Shown: positions 15,890 through 24,661 of the stretch, piece after piece
Layout of the letters: the number at the start of each line of letters is the position of its first letter
Position numbering within the stretch: the stretch's first letter is position 1
Assembly: GCF_031583065.1 (NCBI RefSeq)
Contig: NZ_CP134053.1
Span: 4,898,001-4,962,000, forward strand
DNA length: 64,000 nt
Origin: Streptomyces sp. CGMCC 4.7035
GTDB lineage: Bacteria > Actinomycetota > Actinomycetes > Streptomycetales > Streptomycetaceae
Direction of reading: 5' to 3'
Program-made: the position numbers and the translations under genes
Notes under the pieces: generated by a model
Database searches by the model: none
Told to the model about the DNA's origin: nothing
What the model saw: only the letters and a program-made list of their open reading frames with translations

Positions 15890-16807
15890 ATGCGCATCGC
15901 CTGCTTCGACGACGACCGTATCGGTCTCGTACGGGACGGTCGTGTCCTGGACATCACCGACCGCCTCACCGCCCGCCTTGCCCCGGGTCCCGGCAGCCTC
16001 GCCCGCCGCATGGTCGCGCACTTCGCCCACATCCGTCCGCTGCTGGAGGAACTGGCCGCCGGGGCCGGCCCGTCGGCGGGACTGCCGTTGGACGAGGTAC
16101 GGCTGCGCTCCCCCATACCCGATCCCACGAAGATCGTGGCCGCTCCTGTCAACTACCGCGATCACCAAACCGAGATGAGCAAGGCCTTCCACATCAGCGC
16201 GCTCGGCTTCTGCCTCAAGTCCCCGTCCTCGCTCCTCGATCCGGGCGGCACGGTCCGCCTGCCGTACTGCGACCGTCGCTTCGACCACGAGGCCGAGTTC
16301 GCCCTCGTCGTCGGCCGCCGTGCCACTCATGTAACCCCCGAGGAGGCCTTGGACCACGTCTTCGGCTACACGGGCCTGATGGACATCACCATGCGGGGCG
16401 GCGAGGACCGGTCCACACGGAAGTCCTTCGACACCTTCACGCCGATGGGGCCCTGGCTCGTCACTCCGGACGAACTCGGCTCGCCCGACGACGTCGGCCT
16501 GGAGCTGACCGTCAACGGCGCGCCACGGCAGAAGGCCAACACCCGTGACCTCATCTGGTCGGCCGCCCACTTCCTCGCCTACGTCTCGACGGTCACCGTG
16601 CTGAAACCCGGCGACGTGATCACCACCGGCACACCGGCCGGCGTCGCCCCGATCCAGGACGGCGACGCCGTCGAGCTGATCGTGGACCGCGTCGGCCGAC
16701 TCACCGTCGGCGTCACGGCCGAAAGCGCGGTCCCCTGCCCGACCGGCGGCGCGGGGCGGGGCCCGGTACCTCCGGCGGCTCCGCGGACCGGTCTCTCGGA
16801 ACTCTAG
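15890..16807 (+). CDS. FAA-hydrolase-family protein (fumarylpyruvate hydrolase-like), copy A
   Basis: 305 residues, ATG 15890 with GGAGA upstream. Family motifs: KIVAAPVNYRDHQTEM, FDHEAEFALVVGRR (the metal-binding Glu pair of the FAH fold), GYTGLMDITMRGG, GPWLVTPDELG, then GDVITTGTPAGVAP. It follows the bicupin gene by 22 bases in the same operon, so the natural role is hydrolysis of the ring-cleavage product, with or without isomerisation. The last ~25 residues are Pro/Gly-rich and may be a drifted extension. The stop overlaps the convergent MarR gene by 4 bases. Confidence 0.85.
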   Translation: MRIACFDDDRIGLVRDGRVLDITDRLTARLAPGPGSLARRMVAHFAHIRPLLEELAAGAGPSAGLPLDEVRLRSPIPDPTKIVAAPVNYRDHQTEMSKAFHISALGFCLKSPSSLLDPGGTVRLPYCDRRFDHEAEFALVVGRRATHVTPEEALDHVFGYTGLMDITMRGGEDRSTRKSFDTFTPMGPWLVTPDELGSPDDVGLELTVNGAPRQKANTRDLIWSAAHFLAYVSTVTVLKPGDVITTGTPAGVAPIQDGDAVELIVDRVGRLTVGVTAESAVPCPTGGAGRGPVPPAAPRTGLSEL

Positions 16808-17250
16808 GCGAGGGCGTCGGGGTTCAGTTCCTCGATCAGGCGGTACAGCAGACGATGAATGGTGCTGCTGTCGTCGGGCGAGAGCGGCGCGGTCGTCTCC
16901 GATTCGATGCGCCGGGAAATCGCCGCCGCACGGGCGGCCGCGGCGCGCCCCTCGTCGGTGGCGAACAGACACATGCTGCGGCGGCTGGTCGGGTGCGGCT
17001 CACGACGCAGCAGCCCTCGCTGAATGAGCTGGTTCGCCGCGGCCCCCATCGACTGGGCCGTGATGTCGGACCGGCGCGCGATGTCCGCGGCGGAGAGTCC
17101 CGGCGTCCGCACGGTGTGGAGCAAGGCGTTGTGCTGAGCCAGGGTGAGGTCCTCGTCACGCAGGGCCCGCTCGAATCGTCCGGCGATGATTTGCGCAAAC
17201 TGCCAGGCGAGGTAGTTGGTGGTAGGAAACGCGTCGTCCTTCACGACCAC
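16804..17250 (-). CDS. MarR-family transcription regulator (2)
   Basis: 148 residues from GTG 17250 (another GTG two codons in). Winged helix: TLAQHNALLHTVRTPGLSAA, then SDITAQSMGAAANQLIQRGL; the wing is REPHPTSRRSM. The palindrome AAGGCACCTT lies 11 bases upstream of the start codon and recurs twice before the leftward membrane-protein gene at 18509. This regulator therefore most likely controls itself and that gene. The gene overlaps the FAH gene end by 4 bases. Confidence 0.9.
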   Translation of the reverse strand: MVVKDDAFPTTNYLAWQFAQIIAGRFERALRDEDLTLAQHNALLHTVRTPGLSAADIARRSDITAQSMGAAANQLIQRGLLRREPHPTSRRSMCLFATDEGRAAAARAAAISRRIESETTAPLSPDDSSTIHRLLYRLIEELNPDALA

Positions 17251-17260
17251 AGTCTACGAG

Positions 17261-17270
17261 AAGGCACCTT
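17261..17270. promoter_or_regulatory. Palindrome AAGGCACCTT, MarR(2) operator candidate
   Basis: Same 10-bp sequence type (AAGGYRCCTT) as the pair at 18538-18547 and 18568-18577. Location next to the MarR start codon suggests autorepression. Confidence 0.65.
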
Positions 17271-17325
17271 ACTGTTTGCGCGGAGACACCGGGCCGAGGC
17301 CGACCTGGAGTGCGCTGTCAACGGC

Positions 17326-17362
17326 AAGGCCCGGGACCACGGCAATCGTGGTCCCGGGCCTT
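17326..17362. terminator. 16-bp perfect hairpin terminator
   Basis: AAGGCCCGGGACCACG and its complement around loop GCAAT. It lies 98 bases beyond the stop of the leftward membrane-protein gene (17460) and before the MarR promoter. Confidence 0.85.
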
Positions 17363-17459
17363 GCAGCAGCGCCCCACCCGTCCCCACGGAGGGCGCAGCC
17401 ACCGGGCCGGCCACCCCATACGAACCGGACCGGCAGGTCTCCCGGCGACGAACAGGGCT

Positions 17460-18509
17460 TCAGCCGGCGACCGCGCGGCGGCGCGGGGCGTGCGAGTCGC
17501 GCCAGTAGAGCGTCGCGGCGGCGGCCAGGGTCCACGCCGTCAGAACGACGACGCCGATCACCAGGCCGTCGTTGTTGAAGTGAGACAGGCCCTGCAGGGC
17601 GCGCACGCCGACTCCCACCGGGAGGATCTCGGACAGTGGATGCAGCCAGTCCGGCAGATAGGCGGTGGGCATCGTGCCGCCACTGGTGCTGTTGCCGAAG
17701 GTCAGCAGGACCACCGAGGCCAGAGACATACCGGCTCGGCCGACCAGGCGCATGAACACCATGGTCGCGCCGCCGACGGCCGCTGCCATCAGCGCGGTGA
17801 CCCCCGCGATCCCCAGGAAGGAACCGGGCAGCGCGGCGAAACCGAGACTGCCGGTGATCAGCGCCACGATGACGCCCCCAAGGAGGCTGAACGCGGCCAG
17901 GCTGGCCATCCGCAAGCGGTACTGCAGGCGCGGCGCCATCTGGTACGTCATCATTCCGAAGAGGAAGCCGGCCAGAACGACGCCGAATCCGGCGTAGAAG
18001 ACCGACATCCCTCGAGTGTCACCGGCCGAAGCCGGGACGATGTCACGCTAACCGAGCTGGTCCCCGCTCGCCTGGGCGACCGCGGAGAACGCGCCGGTCA
18101 CGGTGGACGTCACGGACGGGCCGTTGGCTCCGGCGTACAGCAGCTCCGAGGACTTGCCCTCGCCCACCAGGTAGGCGGCGTAGACCTTTCGGTCCTCGAC
18201 CGCCCGCCGAGCCGAGCTCCCGTCGGCGTAGCGCTTCACCTCGAACCCGCCGGGCAGTCCGCGCTCCAGGCCTTCGTCGATCCGCTCCACCTGTGCGGTG
18301 GTGCCGACAACCGCGACCGGCAGGTCGTGCGGCTTCGGGGCATGAAAGGCGGACAGGAACACAGTGACGAAGATGGCGCCGATGGCCAGCACAATCGCGA
18401 CCGGGAGCAGGACACCCTTCACTCCGGTGGCACCTGGCTCCGCAGGTGCGGCATCCACCACGGGGGGATGGTGTGCGTGGCGCGGTTCGGCGGTCGTGGG
18501 TGTGGACAT
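17460..18509 (-). pseudogene. ABC-2/YhgE-like (DUF3533-type) membrane protein split by TAG
   Basis: A single frame of about 350 codons from ATG 18509. The first part has one transmembrane helix (GVLLPVAIVLAIGAIFVTVF) and an extracytoplasmic segment ending SAVAQASGDQLG. TAG follows at 18048-18050, then the same frame continues RDIVPASAGDTRGMSVFYAG with five or so hydrophobic helices. The junction reads as one protein of the Pip/YhgE/ABC-2 permease type, often linked to export or drug tolerance. GTG/ATG restarts could make two separate proteins, but one gene with a nonsense codon is the simpler reading. It is probably controlled by MarR(2) through two AAGGTGCCTT sites. Confidence 0.75.
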
Positions 18510-18537
18510 AAGAAGCGAGCCCTCGTTCCCTCGATGT

Positions 18538-18577
18538 AAGGTGCCTTCTAATTCTACATCAAAATATAAGGTGCCTT
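18538..18577. promoter_or_regulatory. Paired AAGGTGCCTT operators
   Basis: Two copies, 18538-18547 and 18568-18577 (the latter extended to TAAGGTGCCTTA), with centres 30 bases apart, about three helical turns. They lie between the leftward membrane-protein gene (start 18509) and the rightward ferric-reductase-like gene. A third copy is at 17261. Confidence 0.7.
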
Positions 18578-18641
18578 ATCATTGAGGGGTGCGTGCGACC
18601 CGAGGTCACCTCGCTCCCGTCGACAGGGCATGGCGATTCAT

Positions 18642-18653
18642 ATAGCATGCTAT
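18642..18653. promoter_or_regulatory. MarR-type operator at the ferric-reductase-like gene start
   Basis: Perfect 12-bp palindrome ATAGCATGCTAT immediately before ATG 18656. Extended to 18657 it matches the MarR(1) operator core at 13960-13975 at 14 of 16 positions. The MarR gene downstream in this operon (19997) is the likely ligand, and cross-talk with MarR(1) is possible. Confidence 0.6.
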
Positions 18654-18655
18654 GT

Positions 18656-19972
18656 ATGTTTCGAAGGCCACGCTGGGGCATCTGGATTCTCGGCTGCGTA
18701 TTCATCGGCTTGACGGCGAGCGTGCTGCGCCTCGGCCCCACATCGGGATGGCTGACCAGCCTGGCCGTCCTCCCAGGCACACTCGCGTACGCGATGATGG
18801 CGACGAATCTGCTGCTCGCGACCCGACAGCCGGTGCTGGAGAGGCTGTTCGGGCCGCTCGATCGGGTCTACGTCGCCCACCGTCTGATCGGGACGATCAT
18901 CGTCGGAGTGCTGGGGCTGCATCTGGTGCTCATCCCCATCGCGTCGACCGTCGACCGCAGGACGAGCATCCTGGACGACCTCAGCATGGCGCTTCCGCTC
19001 GGGGCCGCGGGGACTCTGCTTCTCGTCGGGTCGATCGCCCTCGCGATGAACACCAAGGTGCCCTACGACAAGTGGCAGCGGGTTCACATGGCCACGGGAC
19101 TCGCTTTTCTCGTGTTGACGGCGCACATGCTCAGCGCTGCGAGCCTGTGGTTCTCCTTGACCGGCCCGCTGGGGGGAGTGCTCGGCTTCTTCGCCCTCCT
19201 GGGTATCGCGAGCCTGATCGTCCGCGTGGTGGACAAAGCCCGTGGCGGGGTCCGCTACGCCATCGTCGAGACTGTCCAACGAGAGCGTGGGCTCGAGGTC
19301 GTCATGCAGCCGGAAGGGGCACGGCGGATCGCCCCGCAGCGGCCAGGTCAGTTCGTGTTCCTGACGGCAACCGCCGCCGGGGCGCGGGAAACTCACCCCT
19401 TCACGTTGACGAGCGCGGAAGGAGACGGCCGGATCAGCGTCCTGATCCGCCCGTCCGGGAACTGGACGGGCGCGGCCCAGACCGGCCTGTCGGTCACCGA
19501 TCAGGTGCGCGTGGAGGGCCCGCTCGGAGCGTTCACGCCATCGGCGGGAGCCGACGCCCCTCAGCACCAGGTCTGGATCGCGGGAGGAGCCGGCATCACG
19601 CCGTTCCTGTCGGTCCTGCGGACGGCGCAGCGCGCGTCGGACGCGGACCAGCCGTCGCACGGGAAGGTCGAACTCGTCGTCGCGGCACGGGATGCCTGCG
19701 ATGTGCCGTGCTGGGAAGACCTGTCCAAGTACGCCCGCAAGCTGCCGTGGCTGACACTCACTCCGGCGTTCAGCGCGCTGGGCGGAAGGCTCGACGAGGG
19801 CGCTGTCGACCGTCTCGCGGCCAGCAGGCCTGAAGGCACCGTATGGTATCTCTGCGGTCCGGCGGGCCTTACGTCTATGATCCAGCACAGGCTGAAGCAG
19901 GATTCGAGCGCCCACCGGCAGGTGCACCGTGAACTGTACGAATGGCGGGCGGTGGCACGGGGGCGCCAGTGA
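18656..19972 (+). CDS. Ferric-reductase-like flavocytochrome (NOX/FRE type)
   Basis: 438 residues if started at ATG 18656; GTG 18593 (weak GAGGGG) would add 21 residues and place the operator inside the gene. Residues ~5-190 are a six-helix ferric-reductase-like membrane domain with paired histidines (YVAHRLIG, VLGLHLVLI, VHMATGLAF, VLTAHML) suited to bind two haems. Residues ~200-438 are an FAD/NAD(P) reductase: PGQFVFLTATAAG and HPFTLTSAEGD bind FAD, while WIAGGAGITPFLSVL and VWYLCGPAGLTSMI bind the nicotinamide nucleotide. It would move electrons from NADPH across the membrane. The MarR gene follows 24 bases on. Confidence 0.8.
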   Translation: MFRRPRWGIWILGCVFIGLTASVLRLGPTSGWLTSLAVLPGTLAYAMMATNLLLATRQPVLERLFGPLDRVYVAHRLIGTIIVGVLGLHLVLIPIASTVDRRTSILDDLSMALPLGAAGTLLLVGSIALAMNTKVPYDKWQRVHMATGLAFLVLTAHMLSAASLWFSLTGPLGGVLGFFALLGIASLIVRVVDKARGGVRYAIVETVQRERGLEVVMQPEGARRIAPQRPGQFVFLTATAAGARETHPFTLTSAEGDGRISVLIRPSGNWTGAAQTGLSVTDQVRVEGPLGAFTPSAGADAPQHQVWIAGGAGITPFLSVLRTAQRASDADQPSHGKVELVVAARDACDVPCWEDLSKYARKLPWLTLTPAFSALGGRLDEGAVDRLAASRPEGTVWYLCGPAGLTSMIQHRLKQDSSAHRQVHRELYEWRAVARGRQ

Positions 19973-19996
19973 GCGCACACCGTTGAAAAGAGGCAG

Positions 19997-20422
19997 ATGG
20001 ACTTCAATCGCTTCGAATCTGCCGGATTCACGGTCAACTGGTGCGCTCGGTTGTTCGAGCGTCGAATGGCCGAAGTGCTCCGCCCCCTCGGGCTCACCCC
20101 GGCATACCTTCCCGCGCTTTTTACGCTGTCCGCCGTCGGCGGGGCGACACAGGGTGAGCTCACGAAGGTCTCGGCGATCCAGCAGCCGACGATGGCCCTC
20201 ACCCTGCGCCGGATGGAACGCGACGGGTTGATCACCCGGGTTCAGGACGAGGAGGACCGCCGCCGAGCGATCATTCGGCTCACTCCTCGGGCCGAGGAAC
20301 TCATGCCACAGGTGGAAGAGCTCGCGCGAGGCATCAACGAGGCGGCATTCGCCGGTCTCCCCACCGAAGCACCGGCACAGCTGCTCGCACTGCTGCTGCA
20401 GACCGCACGCAATCTCGAATAG
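19997..20422 (+). CDS. MarR-family transcription regulator (3)
   Basis: 141 residues, ATG 19997 with AGAGG upstream. Winged helix: TQGELTKVSAIQQPTMALTL; the wing is VQDEEDRRRAIIRLTPR. Co-transcribed with the reductase gene and followed by a strong hairpin (20440). It probably represses its own operon through the palindrome at 18642. Its sequence is related to MarR(1), which would fit the near-identical operators. Confidence 0.9.
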   Translation: MDFNRFESAGFTVNWCARLFERRMAEVLRPLGLTPAYLPALFTLSAVGGATQGELTKVSAIQQPTMALTLRRMERDGLITRVQDEEDRRRAIIRLTPRAEELMPQVEELARGINEAAFAGLPTEAPAQLLALLLQTARNLE

Positions 20423-20439
20423 GCAGCGGACAGAGGGCA

Positions 20440-20472
20440 GGGCGTCGGGTGGATCGAAGCCACCCGACGCCC
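20440..20472. terminator. 13-bp perfect hairpin, bidirectional
   Basis: GGGCGTCGGGTGG and its complement around a 7-base loop, placed between the convergent MarR (ends 20422) and efflux-pump (ends 20497) genes. Confidence 0.85.
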
Positions 20473-20496
20473 TCACCTTGGTGTTCTGTCTGCCGG

Positions 20497-22538
20497 TCAG
20501 ACGCCCGAGCGCCCCCAGCGGGTCTGTTCTTCGTCGAGCAGCCGGGTGGCTATGTTGTCCAGGGCCTGTTCCAGGAAGGCACGGTCGTCCGGGTCGGTGA
20601 CCGACCAGTCGTCCAGCCGGGTGTCGAGCCAGCGGCGCCACGCCGCTCGGAGGAGCTGGAGTTCGCCTTCGCCGGCCGGGGTGAGCTGGACACGGCCGTC
20701 GTCGATCTGAACGTATCCGGCACGCGCGACGCCGGAGAAGACGGGTTCGACGACGTCGCCGGGCACCCGGTGGGCACGGGCTATCGCGTGGATCGTCGCT
20801 CCCCCTCCCCAGATACGGGAACGTACGTACGTCTGCCCCAGGACCCAGGCCTGTCCGGGCGTCAGCCGGCTGCCGGAGTCGGCGAGGATCCGCTGGGGAG
20901 TGCCGTCGTCCTCGCGCCGCGGTTTCCTCATCACGGCGGCGACAGAGCGTTCCAGCTGGGCGACGCGGTCGGCTGAGTCCGGGGCCGCGAAGCCCTCCCC
21001 CAGGTCGGTGGCCCCGGCGCGGGCGCTGTCACGCAAAGGCATCTCCTTGAGGAACCAGGCGGCGGCGAAGCCGACGAGCGCGACGGGGACGACCCAAAGG
21101 AAGACGTGGTTGATGGCATCCGCGTAGGCGTCGATGATCGGAGCGGCCTGCGCGGCACGCAGCGCCTTGACGCCTGCCGGACTCTGCACCGCCTCGGCCG
21201 GCACTCCGGGGACGGCGGCCAGGGCCTCTTTCAGAGTGGGTCCGAGATCGCTGTTGTAGAGGGTGCCGAAGACGGCCGCGCCGAAGGTGCTGCCCAGGGT
21301 CCGGAAGAACGTGACACCCGAGGTGGCGGTACCCAGTTGGGCGTACGGGACGGTGTTCTGCACGACGATCGTCAACACCTGCATGCACAGGCCGATACCG
21401 AGTCCCAGAACGAACATGTAGAGGGATTCCAACGGGACACCGGTGTCCCGCCCATATCGTCGACATCAGGAACAGGGCGAGCGCCATGACAGCCGTGCCG
21501 GCGAGGGGGAACACCTTTTGTATCGGCCCGTACGGCTGACGACAGTGCCGGAGAGGATCGACGTGCCCAGCAGTCCGACGACCATGGGCAGGGTGCGTAC
21601 ACCGGACGCGGTCGCGGAGACCCCGTCCACATACTGAAGGTAGGTGGGCAAATAGGTCATCGCGCCCAGCATCGCGAAGCCGACGATGAAACTGAGCACG
21701 GAACAGACGAGGAAGACAGGACTGCGGAAGAGGCCCATCGGCAGCATGGGCTCCTTGGCCCGGGTCTCGACGAACACGAAGGCCGCGAGCAGGACGAGCG
21801 ATGCCGCTATCAGCCCGAGGATGGTCGCCGAACTCCAGGCGTACTCGGTGCCGCCCCATTCCAGTGCGAGGACCAGACCGCACGTGCCGAGAGCGACCAG
21901 GGCGATGCCGACGTAGTCGATGACGGGTCGCGTCGCGGCCCGCACGGCCGGGATGGTCGGGCCGCCATCGTCACCATGACGACGGCGACGGGCACATTGA
22001 CGTAGAAGCACCAGCGCCAGCTGACGTGGTCCGTGAGCAGGCCGCCGAGTGTCGGTCCCACGACCGTGGTGACGCCGAAGACGGCGCCGAGCGCTCCTTG
22101 ATACCTACCGCGTTCGCGGAGCGGGATCACGTCCGCGATCAGGGCCATCGCTGTGACCATCAACCCGCCACCGCCGATGCCCTGGACAGCGCGGGCGGCA
22201 ATCAGCATCACCATGCTGTTGGCGGCTCCGGCAATCACCGATCCCGCCACGAAGACGACCGCGCTCGCCTGGAAGACCCGCTTCCGTCCGAACAGGTCGC
22301 CGAACTTGCCCACCAGAACTGTCGATACCGCTTCGGCCAGCATGTACGCGCTGACCACCCACGCCATGTGACCCGTACCGCCGAGGTCGGCGACGATCGT
22401 CGGCAGCGCCGTGGACACGATCGTCTGGTCGATCGCCGCGAGGAGCACGCCTAGCAGGATGGTGACGAAGACGATGTTCGTCTGCCGTCTACTCAGCCTC
22501 GGAGACGCAATGGTGGAAGTGGGGGTCGTGACAGCCAT
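20497..22538 (-). pseudogene. DHA2 (EmrB/QacA-type) efflux pump with three frameshifts
   Basis: ATG 22538 starts a 14-helix MFS drug exporter: LGVLLAAIDQTIVSTALPTI, the motif A loop KFGDLFGRKRVF, AARAVQGIGGGGLM and GPTLGGLLTDHVSWRWCFYV. The frame then shifts near 21975, again near 21520 and back near 21450; the last two compensate. The end carries a ~150-residue cytoplasmic tail (ADRVAQLERSVAAVMRK, then IHAIARAHRVPGD), common in streptomycete EmrB-like pumps. Each break is a single-base indel in a GC-rich run, so assembly error is a real alternative to decay. It is on the same strand as and 250 bases after the IclR gene at 22789. Confidence 0.8.
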
Positions 22539-22788
22539 TTGCCGGGCCTTCTCTGGTGTGCCGTTCGGACTGGGGAAAGTCGAGTCGGTCTGCGTCAGCG
22601 CCGGCTGCGGAGCACGGAGGCGCCTCGGCCCCGCGATCGGAGACGGGGTCAGCTGATTCCGTCGAAGGCGTTCGGGTTTCCCGACTCGGGAAGCGGTCGC
22701 AGCTTCCGCTCCCCTCTCCACGGAAGAGGTCGGGAGCCCTCCGAGGGGCGACAGTCACGCCCGGTCGTCCGCCCGTGTCGGTGGCGCG

Positions 22789-23595
22789 TCAGCCGATGCG
22801 CTCGCGCAGTTCCCCGGAGATGCGCATCACGGACGCCGTAGCCATCTCGACCCACGCCTCGTCCACGCGGGAGCGGGGCGCCGACACCGCGATCGCGGCA
22901 CGGGCACGGCCATGCCTGTCCCGCACAACCGCGCCCACCCCATAGACGTCGGCCTCGCTCTCGCCGTCACTGGTCGCATAACCGCGCTGCCGGATCGCCG
23001 CCAGCTCGGGACGGAGCACCTCGAGCGTGTCGAATGTCCGCGGGGTGAGCGCCTCGAGGTCGCCGGTCGGGTAGAGCGCTGCCAGGTCCGCCTCCGGCAG
23101 CTCGGCGAGCAGGACCTTGCCGATCGCCGTCGCGTGCGCGGGGAGGATCCAGCCGACGCCGCTTCTCGTACGCACGGCCCGCGTGCCCTCGACGCTGTCC
23201 AGGTACACCACGTCGGCCCCTCGCAAGGTGGCGAGGTGAGCCGTCTCCCCCGTCTCGTCCCGCAGTCGCACCAGCGCCTCTCGGGAGATCGCGCGGATGT
23301 CGATGTTCACGACGACGGATAGACCGATGTCGACCAAGGCCGGCCCGGGCCGGTAGCCACGGGACTCGGGGTCCCGCTCCACGAACTGGTGGTGCCCGAG
23401 AGTCGCCAGCATCCGGTGAACCGTGGAACGCGACATGCCCAGGTCGCGTGCCACCTGGTTGACGCGGATCACTTCGTGATCTTCGAACATGCGCAGCACG
23501 TGCAGCACGTTGACGACAGCCCCGATGAGCCCCGAGGAGGGCTCCACCTGAGCCGACTCGTCAAGGGCGTCGTTTTCTCCAGCCACGCAGAGCAC
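22789..23595 (-). CDS. IclR-family regulator, catabolic regulon copy 1
   Basis: 268 residues from GTG 23595, chosen by alignment with its paralogue at 43062. Winged helix: LRMFEDHEVIRVNQVARDLG, then SRSTVHRMLATLGHHQFVER. Effector domain: HLATLRGADVVYLDSVEG, WILPAHATAIGKVLLAELPE. It is strikingly similar along its whole length to the IclR at 42253. Both genes are divergent from a TAXI-like gene, with the 20-bp element 61-62 bases from the regulator start and 24 bases from the other gene. This regulator is the best candidate to bind that element. Confidence 0.9.
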   Translation of the reverse strand: MLCVAGENDALDESAQVEPSSGLIGAVVNVLHVLRMFEDHEVIRVNQVARDLGMSRSTVHRMLATLGHHQFVERDPESRGYRPGPALVDIGLSVVVNIDIRAISREALVRLRDETGETAHLATLRGADVVYLDSVEGTRAVRTRSGVGWILPAHATAIGKVLLAELPEADLAALYPTGDLEALTPRTFDTLEVLRPELAAIRQRGYATSDGESEADVYGVGAVVRDRHGRARAAIAVSAPRSRVDEAWVEMATASVMRISGELRERIG

Positions 23596-23655
23596 GTTAT
23601 CCCAGGATTTTCCAGCCTTGCTCAGGCTTCCAAAAAGGGCCACTCTCCGAAACAC

Positions 23656-23675
23656 TGTTCCGCATGATGCGTCAT
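23656..23675 (+). promoter_or_regulatory. IclR-regulon element, site B
   Basis: TGTTCCGCATGATGCGTCAT preceded by ACAC. It lies 61 bases from the IclR start (23595) and 24 bases from the leader ATG (23700), the same geometry as site E. Confidence 0.7.
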
Positions 23676-23699
23676 CGCTGATGTTCTGGAGGAGCCGCT

Positions 23700-23792
23700 A
23701 TGTTTCAGCGTCTGGACTTGCCCACTGCGTCATCACCACCGCTTCTTCTCCGTCCGGACCTGCCCAGGCCTGTTCGCAGGACTCCCTCATGA
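23700..23792 (+). CDS. Possible 30-residue leader peptide
   Basis: ATG 23700 is preceded by GGAGGAG with 5-base spacing, the best ribosome site nearby. The frame encodes 30 residues (MFQRLDLPTASSPPLLLRPD...), rich in Pro, Leu and Arg, and ends TGA at 23790 overlapping ATG 23789 of the next gene. It may only serve to couple translation. In the paralogous operon at 43167 the equivalent place is taken by a DUF4242 gene. Confidence 0.4.
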   Translation: MFQRLDLPTASSPPLLLRPDLPRPVRRTPS

Positions 23793-24661
23793 CCGGCGAG
23801 CTCGAGCGGCCGGAGGGCTGGGGCGACTTGCACCAGATCCGTGGTCTGTTCGATCAGGGGCTGCGCCGGCTCGTGTCGAAAGACGTGCGGTACACGATCC
23901 GGGCGGGGCGCGGAGGTCTGGACGAGACCGCCGCACTCTTCACCGGGGAAGCAGATATCGCCGTCGTCACGCCGGCTGCGGCGCTGCGCCTCCTCTATCG
24001 TTTCGGGGACCTCAAGGGCTTGTTCGCTCTGGGGGTGATCCCACGCCGCGGCAGTCTTGTCGTCGCGGCCGACGCCACTCTGGGGCTCGACGCCGTCGCC
24101 GATCTCGCGACGCACTCTGCTCGCATCACCGTCGCGACGTGCGCCGACGACGGCGTCAGCCTCGTGGGATTCGCCGTGCACAGAGCGTTGCGCATGGCCG
24201 GGGTGGGTGGCGGTGACGTGGACTTCGTCTACGACGAGCATCCTGCCGCCCGCTACGCCTCAGGCGCGGCAGACGTCGTGATCCACGACCCGATGGCCAC
24301 GCCCGATTGGCGGGCAGTCGTGGCCGAGCGGCAGGTGAGGTACCTGCCCTGGGGCGATCGGGTGCTGCACGGCTTCGCCGCGCAGGGCTGGCTCCCCCGA
24401 ATCGCGCGAGCGGGTCAACTCCCCCCGCTGATAGACGACTTGCCCGCACTCGACTGCTCCGACTTCGCGGTGCTGTGCCGCGCGGACCTGGACGAGGGAC
24501 TCGCCCGCCTGACTGCCCGATACCTGGCCCGGGGCTGCTGTCCTGCCGAAGCCGCCGCAGTGGCACGCACCCCGCTTCCGCTGCATCCGGGGGCCGCCCG
24601 TGCCTACGCCGAACTCGTCGCCGACGAAGCCGTCGCCGACGTATCTCTGGGGAGCCGATGA
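23789..24661 (+). CDS. TAXI-like solute-binding-fold protein without signal peptide, copy B
   Basis: 290 residues from ATG 23789, coupled to the leader by ATGA. The fold signature is that of TAXI/TRAP receptors: YTIRAGRGGLDETAALFTGE, ADIAVVTPAAALRLLY, then VATCADDGVSLVGFAVHRAL. No signal peptide, lipobox or TRAP membrane gene is present, so the protein should be cytoplasmic. The C-terminal part contains VRYLPWGDRVLHGFAAQGW and SDFAVLCRADLDEGLARL, shared with the copy at 43441. I infer intracellular binding of a pathway acid, perhaps as sensor, carrier or enzyme. An NMT1-type enzyme-like role is an alternative. Confidence 0.65.
   Translation: MTGELERPEGWGDLHQIRGLFDQGLRRLVSKDVRYTIRAGRGGLDETAALFTGEADIAVVTPAAALRLLYRFGDLKGLFALGVIPRRGSLVVAADATLGLDAVADLATHSARITVATCADDGVSLVGFAVHRALRMAGVGGGDVDFVYDEHPAARYASGAADVVIHDPMATPDWRAVVAERQVRYLPWGDRVLHGFAAQGWLPRIARAGQLPPLIDDLPALDCSDFAVLCRADLDEGLARLTARYLARGCCPAEAAAVARTPLPLHPGAARAYAELVADEAVADVSLGSR

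Noticed and set aside
18650..20641. 663-codon minus-strand frame opposite the ferric-reductase-like and MarR genes
   Set aside because: Arg/His/Gln-rich shadow with no recognisable motif; the plus strand has clear haem, FAD and winged-helix motifs.
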